Both the position numbers and the translations under genes were made by a program. From NCBI GenBank assembly GCA_036245805.1, contig BTRK01000005.1, positions 21,366,984-21,430,983 of the forward strand: 64,000 nt of DNA, written 5' to 3'. The notes beneath the pieces were generated by a model. It saw nothing but the letters and a program-made list of their open reading frames with translations, made no database searches and was not told where the DNA came from. Shown piece after piece: positions 11,340 through 23,137 of this stretch; the stretch's first letter is position 1, and every line of letters begins with the position of its first letter. The DNA comes from Pristionchus mayeri (Eukaryota > Nematoda > Chromadorea > Rhabditida > Neodiplogasteridae).

Positions 11340-12633
11340 AGACTCTTCCAATAAAAGCGTCGTCATGCACTACCACGATCTCGTCTTCGTCTTCTTCATT
11401 GTATCCCCCCCCTCGAAGACGTCGTCATCAAGCTCAGATTCCGGTGATTCCACCACTTTAATATTCCTCTTTGATCCACTCGTAGAGACCACACTCGATT
11501 TCGACCTCGTGTACTTTCTCTTGTTGCCAGTCGATGTTATTGAAGTCTTCACCTTCTTCGCTGTACTTCCCTTCGGTTCTGGAATAAAATAATGCATTTT
11601 CATAACTATTTCTTTCTCATTTGCAACTCTGTTTCTCTCCAGTCGTGAGAAGAGGGCGGTGAGCTGCTTCTTACTGGGAATCTTCTCGAATGCGAGAAGA
11701 TAGCGCTGTCCAGTACGATCCGAAGGGTCCTTCGCTTCTTCCAGCTGCTTCCTCATAAAAGATGCATCTGATTGTCTCGGGGGAACGACTGCCCTGTGCT
11801 CCTGGAAGTGCTTATCCGGTACTTCCTTTGCTTTCTTGTCAATTCCTCGAGTGGCGGACAAGGACTTGAATGCCCTTCCTCTGCTGTGCTCTAAATTTAA
11901 TTTTGAGAGAGAGAGACGTATTTTTGACCGCCATTCTCAACTGTTTCCTCTTGCTCCGTCACTGCGATCTTCGCTGATTCCCTCCCCTCGATGAGATCGT
12001 TGAACAAGTCGATGGCCCGATCCGTCATCGACTGTTTCTTCACTTCGAACTGATGCTTGCCCTTGATGTTCAATGAGCCATCGAGTTGTCTGGTAAGACT
12101 TAGTGCATCCTGCCGTAGAACAGTGAAACATGTCCTAAATTCGATAATGCGATAGCATTTGCGCAGTGTGTAGTTTTGATTCTGGAAGAGATAAGAAAAC
12201 AATTAATACAATTTAAAAAATAACAATTAAAAAATAATTAATACATGTTAATCTGATTATCCACATCCACGAACCAACACTATTTCCCCCGAGACGAGCA
12301 GTTGCATATCTTATGAGGAAGCAGCTAGAGAAAGCAAAGGACACTGGATCGTACAGGCCCGCGCTATCTTCAAGCCGAGAAGATTCCAGTGAGAAGCAAG
12401 AAGCAGGACGACGTCTTCGACGGGGGGGGGGGAGACAATGAAGAAGAAGAAGACGAGATCGTGGTAGAGCATGACGACGCTTTTATTGGAAGAGTCTTTG
12501 AGGAAGAGAGTGCAGAAATTGGGTTGAAAAAATATCTCGAAATCAATAGAATTGTTATTAATTAATGAATATTAATGATCCTGATAAAGGCAATTATGCA
12601 GAAATTTCATCACATGTAAACAATAGACTCAGC
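11203..12633. repeat. Inverted partial duplication around the unidentified gene
   Basis: The 3' flank and last coding part at about 11203-11425 (words GTTTACATGTGATG, AATTTCTGCATAATTGCC, GAGATATTTTTACAACCC) recur in inverse orientation at 12434-12633, and part of 11690-11790 recurs near 12310-12400. The right copy lacks the middle of the coding region and carries a 12-base G run. Both arms include non-coding 3' flank, so this is a segmental inverted duplication with internal loss, not a retrocopy. Confidence 0.7.
11370..12181 (-). CDS. Unidentified basic, probably nuclear protein (5' end missing)
   Basis: Two exons join through a 41-nt intron near 11893-11933. The first (acceptor at 12182) reads NYTLRKCYRIIEFRTCF, then QSMTDRAIDLFNDLIEG; the second reads ATRGIDKKAKEVPDKHF, FMRKQLEEAKDPSDRTGQRY, IPSKKQLTALFSRLER and ends in a Ser/Lys/Arg-rich tail with an acidic patch (ESELDDDVFEGG) and KKTKTRSW before the stop. 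I do not recognise the family. The tail looks like a nuclear targeting region. No start exon was found upstream; instead an inverted, degraded copy of the same 3' part lies at 12290-12633. The gene may be a truncated duplicate. Confidence 0.5.
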
Positions 12634-12712
12634 CTCGGGGATCGAACCCGCAACTTTTCGCAAAAAGAACCGTCACACTACCGACTGAGCCATCAGACAA
12701 GGCTTGGGGGAA
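12634..12712 (-). other. tRNA-like sequence (B-box), probably a SINE or tRNA relic
   Basis: On the minus strand the sequence holds GGCTCAGTCGGTAG (D-arm/A-box like) and GCGGGTTCGATCCCCG (T-arm/B-box like) about 40 bases apart. The anticodon arm does not pair convincingly, so I do not call a functional tRNA. Confidence 0.35.
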
Positions 12713-13606
12713 TCTTCAATCTTCGAACATTACTCTGCATTCCGAGAGAGCAAACTTCGTGAAAATATGATTATCGATTCTCGGTCCTTAGGAAACAATT
12801 ATCCAATCATTTTAGAGTTTCCATGGACTCCCCCTTGGGGATAGTATTCGACTACCGTACACTAAAATATGTTTGAGTTCCGGGCAGTTATGCGGTTCCC
12901 TTGTTAGGTGTGAACTCATGATCTCCTCGGTCAATTCAATTGATCAGTACTTGGAGTCATCCAAAGATAATGGAAGGTTCCTACTCAGACCCATCCAATG
13001 ATAAAGGAAGATTAAAGCTCTCCCTCTCCCTTGTCCACTATGACAAGGATCCTCATGATAATAAAAATTTCTGAAGCGTAGGTCTCGTTTTTGGGGTCAG
13101 AAATAGATGGAATATATATTTTCCGACAAAGGGTGGAAAAATAAATCTTTATCGACAAAAAACACGTAGTCACAAATATTTCTCTGAAACTGGATTTTCA
13201 AAAATGGCCTTCCCTCCAATTATGCTAATTCGGATTAGCGAGGGGACGTTTTGGTAGTACCCTTCTAGAGAGGGGGGGGGGGGCGTTTTGGTATGAAACC
13301 CCTGTAAAATAGGTGCCCTAGGCGCCATTCAAAATAATTTTGGATGTCTCGGAAAATCAACATATTAGCTCTTTTTAATGTGCAATGACTAATACTGATA
13401 GTGGATTGTAAACATCCCTGGTTGTGCTTAAATCACAGTTCGTGTTAGATAAAATCGATTTACGACTGAGTTTAAAAATAAATAAATATTTCGACGCCGA
13501 AAAATTAATTCAGGAACCCGCCATAAGTATGTTTCAGACCATATACCATATGATAATCTTCTCCTCTCGAATGTAACAGAACATACGTCCCAATTTTGAA
13601 AGAAGA

Positions 13607-13756
13607 TAAAGCAATTCGAATTACTTGAGAAATTTTGCCGGACGTCATCAACCCCCTTACAACATTAATTTTAATTTAAGTTGTAACCTTAGCCTGTCTT
13701 AAGCCTGAGCCCTAATTGTAAGTAGGTAAAACCTAAACCCTAACCACTAAAACAAA
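13607..13756. repeat. Repeat family B, copy 1
   Basis: A segment with TTTTGCCGGACGTCATCAAC and AGGTAAAACCTAAACCCTAA recurs in the opposite orientation at about 22013-22140. It contains telomere-like words (CCTAAACCCTAACC) but no telomeric array. It abuts a family A MITE. Confidence 0.6.
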
Positions 13757-13762
13757 TTTTAA

Positions 13763-14216
13763 AGTTACCGGACGACGACGAAACCCTGAGCTCACCCTGA
13801 TCTCGTCGTGTGTACGAAAGAGTATGCAAAAGTAAGAGAGCGCGGGATTACGGTGATCATTTCCGGCTTTCCATTGAGGCTATTATTGATTTTTAGCATT
13901 TTTGTATATTCATTGTCAACTAATTCAGCCATCGGCTATTCGATGTAGGACAAAAAATAGGGGGCCAATTTTACCCAACAAGGACGAAATTGGCCTCCTA
14001 TTTTTGTCTTCCATTGAATAGCCGATGACTGAATTAGTTGAGAAAGAATATACAAAAATGCGAAAAATCAATAATAGCCATAGGCGAAAGCCGGACAGGA
14101 TCAGGGTGAAGTTGCCGGATCCAAAACTCTCCCACTTTTGCATACTCTCTCATACACGCGACGCGCGCACAATGCGTCGCGTCTAGTGATCAGGGTCTCG
14201 TTCTTGTTGGGTAACT
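13763..14216. mobile_element. Compound of two family A MITEs in inverted orientation
   Basis: TTAA at 13759-13762 and 14217-14220. The left half starts AGTTACCGGACGACGACGAA (GGACG subfamily); near 13972 a second unit starts with ACCCAACAAGGACGAA (CAACAAGG subfamily), runs in the opposite internal orientation and ends GTTGGGTAACT. The right half has an extra CGCG-rich patch near 14159-14190. Confidence 0.75.
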
Positions 14217-14239
14217 TTAAGCTCTAAACTTATACTATA

Positions 14240-15119
14240 AGGTTGATGTAAAAGTCTTGCGGTTTTTTGTGTCCGTACTTTGAACTATCATAATTCGCTT
14301 GTCTCAAATCTCAATGACCAACACACATAGCAGTTTTTAGAGGTATGCTTGTACTTTACATACACACATTTCAATCAATCTGATATCGCTTTCAACACAA
14401 GAAATCACCATAAACCAAAATGCAATTGATGCTCAAAATTTTGCATTAAATATATTTTGCCGGATATTTGTTGGCAAAATTCACGAAACCTGTCCATACT
14501 GAAGTCTGAGAGAAGTATCACGTATACCCTTTCAGAAAATATGTTCCAACTGTGCCTCGATTAAGTTTTGACCGAATTACAGGCCATTGAAAATGAGCGG
14601 TCGACGCAGGCTACATGTAACTTGTTTGAATTAATTGCATCGAAGACCAAGCATATAGGCTTCACTATGAGTGCGTATATGTACTCACCAATAGGCTTTA
14701 TTATCCTAAAAAATATTAGCGCATGCTTCTTTCCCACTCCAGAAAATTTGAATTTTTTATTTTTCTGAAAATTGCGAAATTAACACAAAAAATGCAAAAG
14801 GGTGCAACTTCCAGCATCCATGAGAAAAAGTAATTATAGGGTAAAGATAGGGGCTTCATATAACCACCATAGCTTGAGCATTCATGCTTCAGAGGAAACA
14901 GCATATTGCGATATGTATCGTTTTCGATAAAAAAAATTCGTAAAATTTATCTTTATCCTATTCTCGCCTCTCTGATTGGGCAATGCTGGTAGGGTGCGCA
15001 TATGAAAGAGTATACAAGACTTCATTAGTAATCAATATCCGCAAGTTCATCGGTCAAGTCAAAAAGAAGATGGAGGGCAAAATATTTTTAAAAAACCCGC
15101 AAGACTTTTGCATCAACCT
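14240..15119. mobile_element. Mariner-type non-autonomous element
   Basis: Inverted ends AGGTTGATGTAAAAGTCTTG and its complement (CAAGACTTTTGCATCAACCT), flanked by TA at 14238-14239 and 15120-15121. The terminal sequence and TA target are typical of Tc1/mariner. About 880 bp with no transposase frame. Confidence 0.75.
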
Positions 15120-16440
15120 TATATAGGGACCACCATCTGTAAATTAAAAACCTTAAAACCGGAAAAAGGTTGTGCACGATGTGCTGTTTCCCAACTGCCC
15201 GCGAGTTTAAATCTGTGAAGAAAATTGTTTTTTTAAAGCTCCTTCGATTTCTATAAGATGCCCCTTTCCAATTTTTAAGATATAAGTAGAACAGAGGTTA
15301 TGGAAGCTACCAAAAAAATAAAAAAATAAAAATATCAGCGAAAAATTCTGTAGGCTCATGAATTACTCAACATTCAGATTTAATTCGGTAGCAATCGTTT
15401 AAGGGGATGCCCCTCTCCAATTCTGAGAAGAGCTGTTCTGCTTCCTGAAATGGTTTACTGAACGAAAAAGTAGCAAAAATTATGTCAGCGCTCTGAAGCT
15501 AAATGATGATGATCTTGCTGAGCATGTAGTGCGCAGTAGCTAATATTTCTGTGATTGCAATGTTTTTATTCCTTCTGCGCACTACAATGAGCACAGATAG
15601 AATCTACTAGGTATTAAAAAGGTAGAATGATTATAAATTTAAATATAGCAAACGCTTGTCGTGAAGCTACAGTATACCGTTGTCATTTGTCGAGAGTGCA
15701 TAGTACCACTTGCTTTATTTTTTTTCATAATTGGATCAATTATTGATCATGCATGTGCGCTCTATAGAATGCAACAAAAGAAATTGCAAATAAAGTTTTT
15801 CGAAATTTTCTTGAAGTGACCCTCTAAACTGATGTGACCCAGCGAACCGCGGGATCGCTTGCACTACAACACGACGGGCGGGGCTTAGAGAAACATCCTG
15901 ATACTCGCTCAAATTAGCATTTAATGAAATTATAGTGACGCTATCCTTTTTCAACGCTCTCGAATACCCATTGCACACCATTTCAGAATTTTGGAAAATT
16001 GTTGAAGATTTGAGTGGAAGTCCCTAAACCTTATACTAACATCCTAACCTTAAAACTTAAGTTTGGCCTTATCCACGGCCCGTTAAACAGTGGAAAAGTA
16101 GTCCGGCAGAAAACCGCGAACGCGGACCAGTTAGCGATACTTAAAACTTCGTAAAATTACCGTAGATTGGCCAGGTCCCGGTCTTAAAAATACGGCGCTC
16201 CCTCATTTTTTTGAACGGAGAGAGAAGGTTAAATGGCCCCAATTCGTTAGTTGTTTACTTATATTTTTCATAGTAGCAGGAATATTTATCGCTATCGAGT
16301 CCGCCATCAGACCATGCTTTAATATCCGGAATATCATCGCGATTTTAAATGTTATTACGTGTTTTACAAATTCGCGTTTTTCTGCCAGAATTCACTTGTT
16401 TTGTTCTATCATGAGCGGATGCTAGCGACTAATTTTTAGT
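15120..16440. other. Intergenic, no gene seen
   Basis: AT-rich repeats, an inverted pair around TGCGCACTAC near 15524-15590, and a short GC hairpin near 16112-16128 (AACCGCGAACGCGG). No conserved coding. Confidence 0.4.
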
Positions 16441-16760
16441 CGTAGCAGAAATTGATTACTACATCCATTTAAGCTTGTGTTGACGTAAAATTGGCGCTCT
16501 CATCGTTATTTTTAAAAAAAAGTTATTACTTCTCGCGGATGGATATGTCGTTGCATTTCTGACGCGTTTTTTGTAAACTTTGATCTGTCTTGAGCGCTTA
16601 GTTTCACCAATGCCTTCATGCTAGCAGAAGTTAGTTAATGCATCCATTTGAGCTTCTATAGCCGTAAAATTGGTGCTTTCATCGTTATTTGTTATACTGT
16701 TATTATCCATCGCGGATGGGATGTCGTTGCATGCTCATCGCGTTCGTTGCAATCAAAGTT
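16441..16760. repeat. Tandem duplication, about 178-bp unit
   Basis: TAGCAGAAATTGATTACTAC, CGTAAAATTGGCGCT and CGCGGATGGATATGTCGTTG recur 176-180 bases downstream in a diverged second copy, just upstream of the Nanos-like gene. Confidence 0.65.
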
Positions 16761-16949
16761 TCATTCGCACAAATATTGTCTGCTCTTTTTTCTCTGTTGC
16801 GCGGAATATATATATTTGAATTGTCGTTCGATCATCGTGTGATGCAAATTACTCTGTGCAGATCGGGTTTGCCTCGTGCGATCGAGCCGATTCGTGGAAG
16901 CTTGGATCTGTGGTCTCCTGAACTCATTGACTCGTGAACTCCACCAAGA

Positions 16950-19900
16950 ATGCAGACACCTCACCATTCCACCTATATTTCCCACCGTCGCCCCTCTCCC
17001 AACAATACTGCTCTCACTGACACAGGTACCATACCATCCCAGATTGTGAGAGAGAAGTGCTCATTAGAGTATCTCGTTATCTTTCCAAGACAGTATTTAT
17101 CAGCAAGTGATGTCCACTCTGATCTGTTGCTCTCCCCGTTCGCCCGTTCTTCCACTCTTACTCCTTCCATGCTCAACAAGTACTACGAGGAGGTGAGACT
17201 TGTTGATGACGTCCCGACACTTGCTTATCTCCAGCTCGAGTCTGCTCGTCACATGCAGCGTCTGCAGCGTGCCTCTACTTCTGCGGAGATGCGCGGTGCG
17301 ATGGGCGGAATCTCGTTGATGTCCGCTCCTCGTTTGTCGACGGGCGCCGATTCGCGTCTCTGTGGCAATGGAGGGAGTGGTACAGCCTATGCGTATCCCT
17401 CATCCACATACAGAGGAGGATCGACGGGAGCCACTTCCAGTCCCAGAACCAGCCCCTGTAAGCCATTCTTGATTCATCTATGATAGGAAGGGGGAGGGAG
17501 GATTGACACACTGATTGGTTGATGTCTTGCAGGTTCGTTGTCTCTCTCTCCGAGTGGAGATGGTCGCTATAGTGCAATGAGCAACAGCCTTTGCGAGAGG
17601 GGTTCCTCTGCTGCTAGTGGCCTCCATCAGAGCTGCAGCAGAAGCTCCGCCGTCGCCGCCGCTAATGGTAAGTGCTTGTTACTTGAGCCTAGAAGACTAC
17701 AAGAGGCCTCCAGTCCCTCCTTCCGATCTATTTATTGCGTTTCTTAGGGCCAAGCTTTGATTACGGATCTGCGAAGGCTCCTTCATCTTAGGTCCATGAC
17801 CAAAATCCAAATAGGGGGTTATTTAGTATGCTTCTAGGAAACATTGTTCGTTGGGCACTACTGCAGAAGCCCAGATCGGGGTAACAATAGTGGTGTCAGG
17901 AGTAGACCCCAGTCCATACATGTCCAGTGGTAGATGCGCCTATGTTGTGCAGTGCGCAACCATAGGTCATGGGTCAAAAGAGAGGGTGGCGGTCAAGCCG
18001 GATCAACCCGAGGTACCGTACCCAACATGTACTACAGTTACTCTGCTCACTATTTTGGACTACCATAACTCAAAATACCGTAATCTGGATACGATAGCTT
18101 CATTAAATGACGGAAATCGCCTGATTTATTGATTGAAAAAGTTAGTTATGGGGTCGGCGAATCTTACGGTATGTTGAATAACCTACCAAAGCGATCTAGA
18201 GTACTCTATATAGCAGCACCTTCTTCAGCGTCATCATGACAACATCCCGGAGCGTTTTTCGCCTTAATATGCCAGAAGCACTATTATTAAACTAGGAGCG
18301 GATGGGCATCAGTTCTATCAAGTGGTAATCATCGGAAGCGTCATCATGATGATATTCTGGAGCATTTTCCCGTTTAACCAATGAGAAACGTCATATTTAA
18401 TATAACCGAGGATACGTATCAATTGTAAAGAGTGGTTGACGTGGTAACGTTTGGGCAGTGCGCACCAATGACCTACTGGTCATGGTGATTTATTGGGCGG
18501 TGCGCAGGTCATGGCAGCGACCAACCTTGTAGATCGAGATAATGTTCGACGCTCAAGTATGATGCCACACGAATGTGTGACACGATGTACAGTCACGCCG
18601 GAAAGTCATGGGACAGTTTTTGTATTTGTTGTAACTTTTTGCCCAGGAAATGGATCATTCTGGTACTCAGGCTTGATGTGCCAAATTCATTGGAAATTAT
18701 GATCATGATGTTGGGGTATGAGGAAATTGCCCACATTATTGCACAGTGATGGCGCAATCACTATGCACTTTTTCAAAACGGCATTATTCTTACATAGATT
18801 TTCTATTTTTCACCAAACTTTCCAAGATTGGAGATATGGCCGAGGCCTACCCAGAATAAATTTTTGAAAATGCTGCTCGGTCGCACATTTGTTGCAGCCT
18901 TGCTGCAAAAACAGGGTCTGAAATTCAGAACTCGGCTTCTAGGCATGCTAGAGACCCGTTCAAGACAACAAAATGATCGCCATCATGAATCCAGATGATC
19001 CTGAGAATATAAAAACGATATCTCAAAATTTGCCCTCAGGGATCACTTTTTTGCATGACAATTTTTTGGACATCTATAACTTTAAGGAAAAGTTGACTAA
19101 AAAATCTGCTTTTTATCTGATAATGTTCAAAATGTTTTGAAGAACTGATTTCCTACTTTTAAGAGCGATTGGATATCTTTCCTGCCCGCGGCGATCGTTT
19201 ATCGGAGGTATACTCGGGTCGGAAAACACCTTGTTTACCTCTATGGGCGAGAGAGTGCAGACGACGAGAATACGCAAACAGGGTGTTTCTCGACCCGAGT
19301 ATACCTAACGATCGCCGTAGGTAAGTTATGGATGTCCAAAAAATTGTAATGCAAAAACGTGATTTGTTCATGCCCTGAGGGCAAATTTTGAGATATCGTT
19401 TTTATATTCTCAGGATCATCTGGATTCGTGATGGTGATCATTTTGTTGTCTTGAACGGGTCTCTAGCATGCCTAGAAGCCGAGTTCTGAATTTCAGACCC
19501 TGTTTTTGCAGCAAGGCTGCAACAAATGTGCGACCGATCAGCATTTTCTAAAATTTATTATGGGTAGGCCTCGGCCATATCTCCAATCTTGGAAAGTTTG
19601 GCCAACAGGAAAAAAATCTATGTAAGAATAATGCCGTTTTGAAAAAGTGCATAGTGATTGCGCCATCACTGTGCAATAATGTGGGCAATTTCCTCATACC
19701 CCAACATCATGATCATAATTTCCAATGAATTTGGCACATCAAGCCTGAGTACCAGAATGATCCATTTCCTGGGCAAAAAGTTACAACAAATACAAAAAGT
19801 GTCCCATGACTTTCCGGCGTGACTGTATACATCAACCCAAGATGCATCTTTCGACTTCCTTAACTCGCATTACTGTAATCTGGGTACTGTAGCTTTGCAA

Positions 19901-21585
19901 AATTTGGTATTTGACTCTGCTGGCTCTGGTGGTACTCCTCATGCTCCATCCCCTCCAATGGAATGCACGATGGTGTATCTGGCAGATCTCGTGAAGGAGA
20001 AGAACCAGCTGGAGATCTTCTTCCCACTGCTACTCCATCTACGGTTCATGCCAGCACTTTTTCAAGTATTTCCAAACATCGGTTCCCGAGTTATGACTAG
20101 AATAGTAGGTAGTGCGCATGTGCAGCCTGGCTCAACCGATCGGAATGGCACAAAATGCATACCACTATGATCAGCACCCTCGAAAACCCCTTGTCCCAAT
20201 TTTTCGAAAGAAATGGTGTGCCAAAACCCCTTGAGACATTGTCCGATTTCTAGGCAATTGTCTATGCAACACTTCTAATTAATTCATAATCTCAATTATT
20301 TTATTGTAGAACCCAGTCCAACGCCGTCCGGCCAAGATCGTGATCCCCTCGGATAGCCAGATAGATGATCAGCCCAGATCCCACAGCAGGCCCCAGTCTG
20401 ACGACAGCACGGACAAGGTTTGTTTCTCGTTATTTCTCCCCTCCCCATCTCAATCACTTCATCGCAGGTACATCTGACGTACATTCGTCCTGCCTATCGC
20501 ACTACTTCGTACACTTCGAAGTCGACCTCTGGTGGTTCTTCTCTCTCCAGTGTCTCCCCCAGCAAGGACGGACAAACTCAGTAAGTATATTTACAATTCC
20601 TCTTGTGTTTCATGATGAAATTGCCCTTATTTCATCATCCCTTGCAGCTTCAAGTTCGACCATCGTTCTCTGAGCGTTCAGCATGGTCCTCATGCCGTCT
20701 ACTTCAACAATGGGGCGTCGGTTCAACACCTCTCCCTCATGACTCATCGACACGACCCTCCTGAGCAGCTCCTTTCGCTGTTAGTTCTAGCTTATCTTCT
20801 CTTCTTATCATAGAAATGACATAGTGCCTGGATGGACAAACCAATCTGGCCTAATTTTTTTTTAATTTTGAGGGCTTCCCAGCAGCAGCAGAACTACGCT
20901 CCTAGCGAGTCAGGCTATTCGCACTCTTTTGAGTCCTCCTCCTGCTACTTCATCTATGGCTCTTGCCACAGCGACAGGCACGACGGAAAGGCAAGTACTA
21001 TAGAAGGCCTGAATGGGGTGCCGGTAGTTCATGGGCTGTTAGTGTTATTTAGAATGATTAGACAACGGCTTCTGTTTCACAGAGGCGTAGATATCTAGTT
21101 GGCCCAAAGCAAAGTTTACTTGTCAGGGGATACCGCCATCGATATTCTGGTATTTTATTGTATAGCCAGTCCGATGATCTGTTTGTCAATAGCTCGGATA
21201 TTTTCATCATCAAATGTTCCTTCTTTCAGCAACTTCTGCAACTCCGTTCGTACGTCTCCTCTGAGATGGCCGAGCAAGAAGTGTGCACCTTCTGCTACCA
21301 ATTTGCCGTCCACTACGCCCAATCTCGTTACCAGACTCCTCTCCCCAGAGTGACCGACAGAGGATACTGGAGAGGACACGCCCTCAAGGAGTGAGCAGGA
21401 TCGTGTACGTTCCTTTACCATATCTGACAAATTTATGCTAATACCTAGTTGACATTCCTCGATATCTCGGTTGCAGTTGCCCTCGCACTCTCCACTGAGC
21501 TTGTTCCCTGTGTGGATCAACTGGCCTCAATGCCCATCTCACCAACTTCTGCCCCATCGCGAAGAAGCACACCTCTTCCTACTGA
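16950..21585 (+). CDS. Nanos-like zinc-finger protein (putative)
   Basis: The 3' exons end in a Nanos-type second CCHC finger, CSLCGSTGLNAHLTNFCP (C-x2-C-x7-H-x4-C), preceded by CTFCYQFAVHYAQ and GHALK, which resemble the first finger. Nanos binds Pumilio-bound mRNAs and represses them in germ cells. Exons with matching phases: 16950-17457 or so (Ser/Pro-rich, SMLNKYYEEVRLVDD), 17533-17664, 20310-20417, 20468-20580, 20648-20779, 20873-20990 (Gln/Ser-rich, ends in a GC donor), 21230-21390 and 21477-21585. Problems: the phase does not match between 17664 and 20310, so either an exon is missed or the 5' exons belong to another gene; the first finger has about 17 extra residues before its His; and an in-frame TGA (about 21496) falls inside the finger. 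It may be a decaying copy. Confidence 0.5.
18588..19827. repeat. Large foldback element in Nanos-like intron
   Basis: ACAGTCACGCCGGAAAGTCA near 18589 returns as its complement near 19808-19827; arms of about 500 bases match almost throughout (for example ATCATGATGTTGGGGTATGA and its complement). A second, inner palindrome (TATACTCGGGTCGGAAA / TTTCTCGACCCGAGTATA) sits at the centre near 19210-19305. No coding. Confidence 0.85.
19899..20086 (+). pseudogene. Degraded Qua1 exon of a STAR/quaking-type RNA-binding protein
   Basis: The frame reads VYLADLVKEKNQLEIF, matching the Qua1 dimerisation helix of STAR proteins (asd-2/how/gld-1 type), and ends ALFQ followed by a GT, as at a real exon end. 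The middle is shortened and lacks the expected VERLLDDEI stretch. No KH domain follows. It lies between the foldback and the next Nanos-like exon, so it is most likely a duplicated fragment. Confidence 0.5.
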
Positions 21586-22012
21586 GTGATGTACCATCAA
21601 TTAATTAGTGATTAGATCATCACTTTATCATCGGTTCCTGCGGAAGTATTTTCTCTTTGTCAATAGTAAAACCCTTCTAATCACTTTCTATTCAATTGTG
21701 TTTCTAATATCATCATAATTCCGACTCATCTAGAAGCCATCAACTTTTGAAATTCTCGTAGTGGAAATTATTACTTAAATAGTATGCAAATCTTGTAAAT
21801 AAATATGTATTCATCGAATGAATTGATATAAAGCAATAATAAAAATAATTAAAAATATTAAAAGACTTCTAAATTATTGTAGAAAATACTAAAGTATGAC
21901 CAAGAGAAGAGCGCGCGCCCTTTCGCACGCGTTCGCCATGCGTTGCGGTTTTTGACGCGTCGGACTCCCTAACGGGCCGTGCTTATCAGTATTCTTTCAT
22001 TATTTTCACTTT
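21586..22012. other. Intergenic, no gene seen
   Basis: AT-rich 3' flank of the Nanos-like gene, then CGCG-rich words (21920-21960) and CACGGCCCGTTA-like sequence shared in inverse orientation with 16075-16090. Confidence 0.4.
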
Positions 22013-22140
22013 TTTAGTGGTTAGGGTTTAGGTTTTACATGCTTAGGGCTCAGGCTAAGGTTACAAATTAAATTTAGGTTGTAAGGAGGTTGATGACGCC
22101 CGGCAAAATTTCCCAAGTATTCGAATTTTGGGCTAAACTT
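22013..22140. repeat. Repeat family B, copy 2
   Basis: Inverse of 13607-13756: TTAGGGTTTAGGTTTTACAT and GTTGATGACGCCCGGCAAAA. No coding. Confidence 0.6.
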
Positions 22141-22428
22141 TTGCCCGCTACTGTACCAAAAAAGTGTACCCTCTGGTCAGGCTCCACCATTAGTGGCACC
22201 ATTATCTGCACTATTAGTAAGCCTGCTGATGAACTAATGGTGGACCAATGGTGCACCATCTATCTATCACGTGTATCACGAGTCAGTTGTGCTAGTGGCG
22301 TCTATTCAAGTCATCAGGAAAATTGACCTCTCCAGGAACAATTTGCAAAAAGTTTTCATGATTTTGTCATTATATATGGTAAGTGAATATACTTAGGAAA
22401 AGATTTTGATTGGTATGGGTCATTGGTC

Positions 22429-22880
22429 CCAGAGCCGGATTTTAGGAAATTTCCGGTTTTGCATTTGGCTATCCTGTATATCAGCTCCCAGGTGCGCTAC
22501 AGAGATGGCATTGGGCTCAAAATGATCGGGGAATTGTTCTGCTGAACAACTTTCATGTTTTGACCAAAGGTCAAAGATCAAAAATCAAAAATATGTGCTA
22601 GAAAAACAGTTTTAGGAGATAAAAAATAATTCTTGCTGCTCTTGCGAGATATGTTCGTCCCAGAGCCGGCATTTAGGAAATTTCCGGTTTTGAAACTGGC
22701 TCTACTGTATCTAAGCTCCCAGATGAGCTACAGAGATGGTATTGGGCTTAAATTGTTCGGAAAAGTATTTCAAGACACTTTTACGTTTTGACCAAGGGTC
22801 AAAGATCGAAGATCAAAAAAATATGCTGGAAAAACCATTTTTGGAGCTAAAAAATAAATCGTGCTACTCTTGCGATAGTT
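22429..22880. repeat. Tandem dimer, about 230-bp unit
   Basis: TCCCAGAGCCGGATTTTAGG at 22429 recurs as TCCCAGAGCCGGCATTTAGG at 22660; the words GCTACAGAGATGGCATTGGG and TTTTGACCAAAGGTCAAAGA also recur with the same spacing. The second unit ends at a family A-like element. Confidence 0.8.
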
Positions 22881-22882
22881 AA

Positions 22883-23133
22883 AGTTTCCCAACACCCATG
22901 TACATAATTTGAACTGGCGGGAGTACCCTGATCACGACAAAACGAGCGAGAGAGTGTGTAAAAGAGAGAGAGAGCGGGCGTGATCAGGCAACTCAGACTG
23001 AAAATTTACGGCTTCGCGTTGTTGCAAATATTGATTTTCTATTATTTTCATTTTTCCAGTTTAACTGATTAGAACCCGTTCTACTACATTGTTAAATAAT
23101 ATAGAAAGGCATTTTCAAGGGTGTTGGGTAACT
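22883..23133. mobile_element. Divergent family A element, CAACACCC subfamily
   Basis: Ends AGTTTCCCAACACCC and GGGTGTTGGGTAACT, flanked by TTAA (22879-22882, 23134-23137). It keeps the internal GAGAGTGTGTAAAAGAGAGA and CCCTGATCACG words in diverged form. Confidence 0.7.
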
Positions 23134-23137
23134 TTAA

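Noticed and set aside
12634..12712. Functional tRNA gene
   Set aside because: A- and B-box-like words are present but the anticodon and acceptor stems do not pair.
13690..13760. Internal telomere array (CCTAACC words)
   Set aside because: Only two or three irregular copies, shared with a dispersed repeat at 22013-22140.
21477..21585. Selenocysteine recoding of the TGA
   Set aside because: No SECIS-like hairpin was identified and Nanos is not a known selenoprotein; decay or error is simpler.
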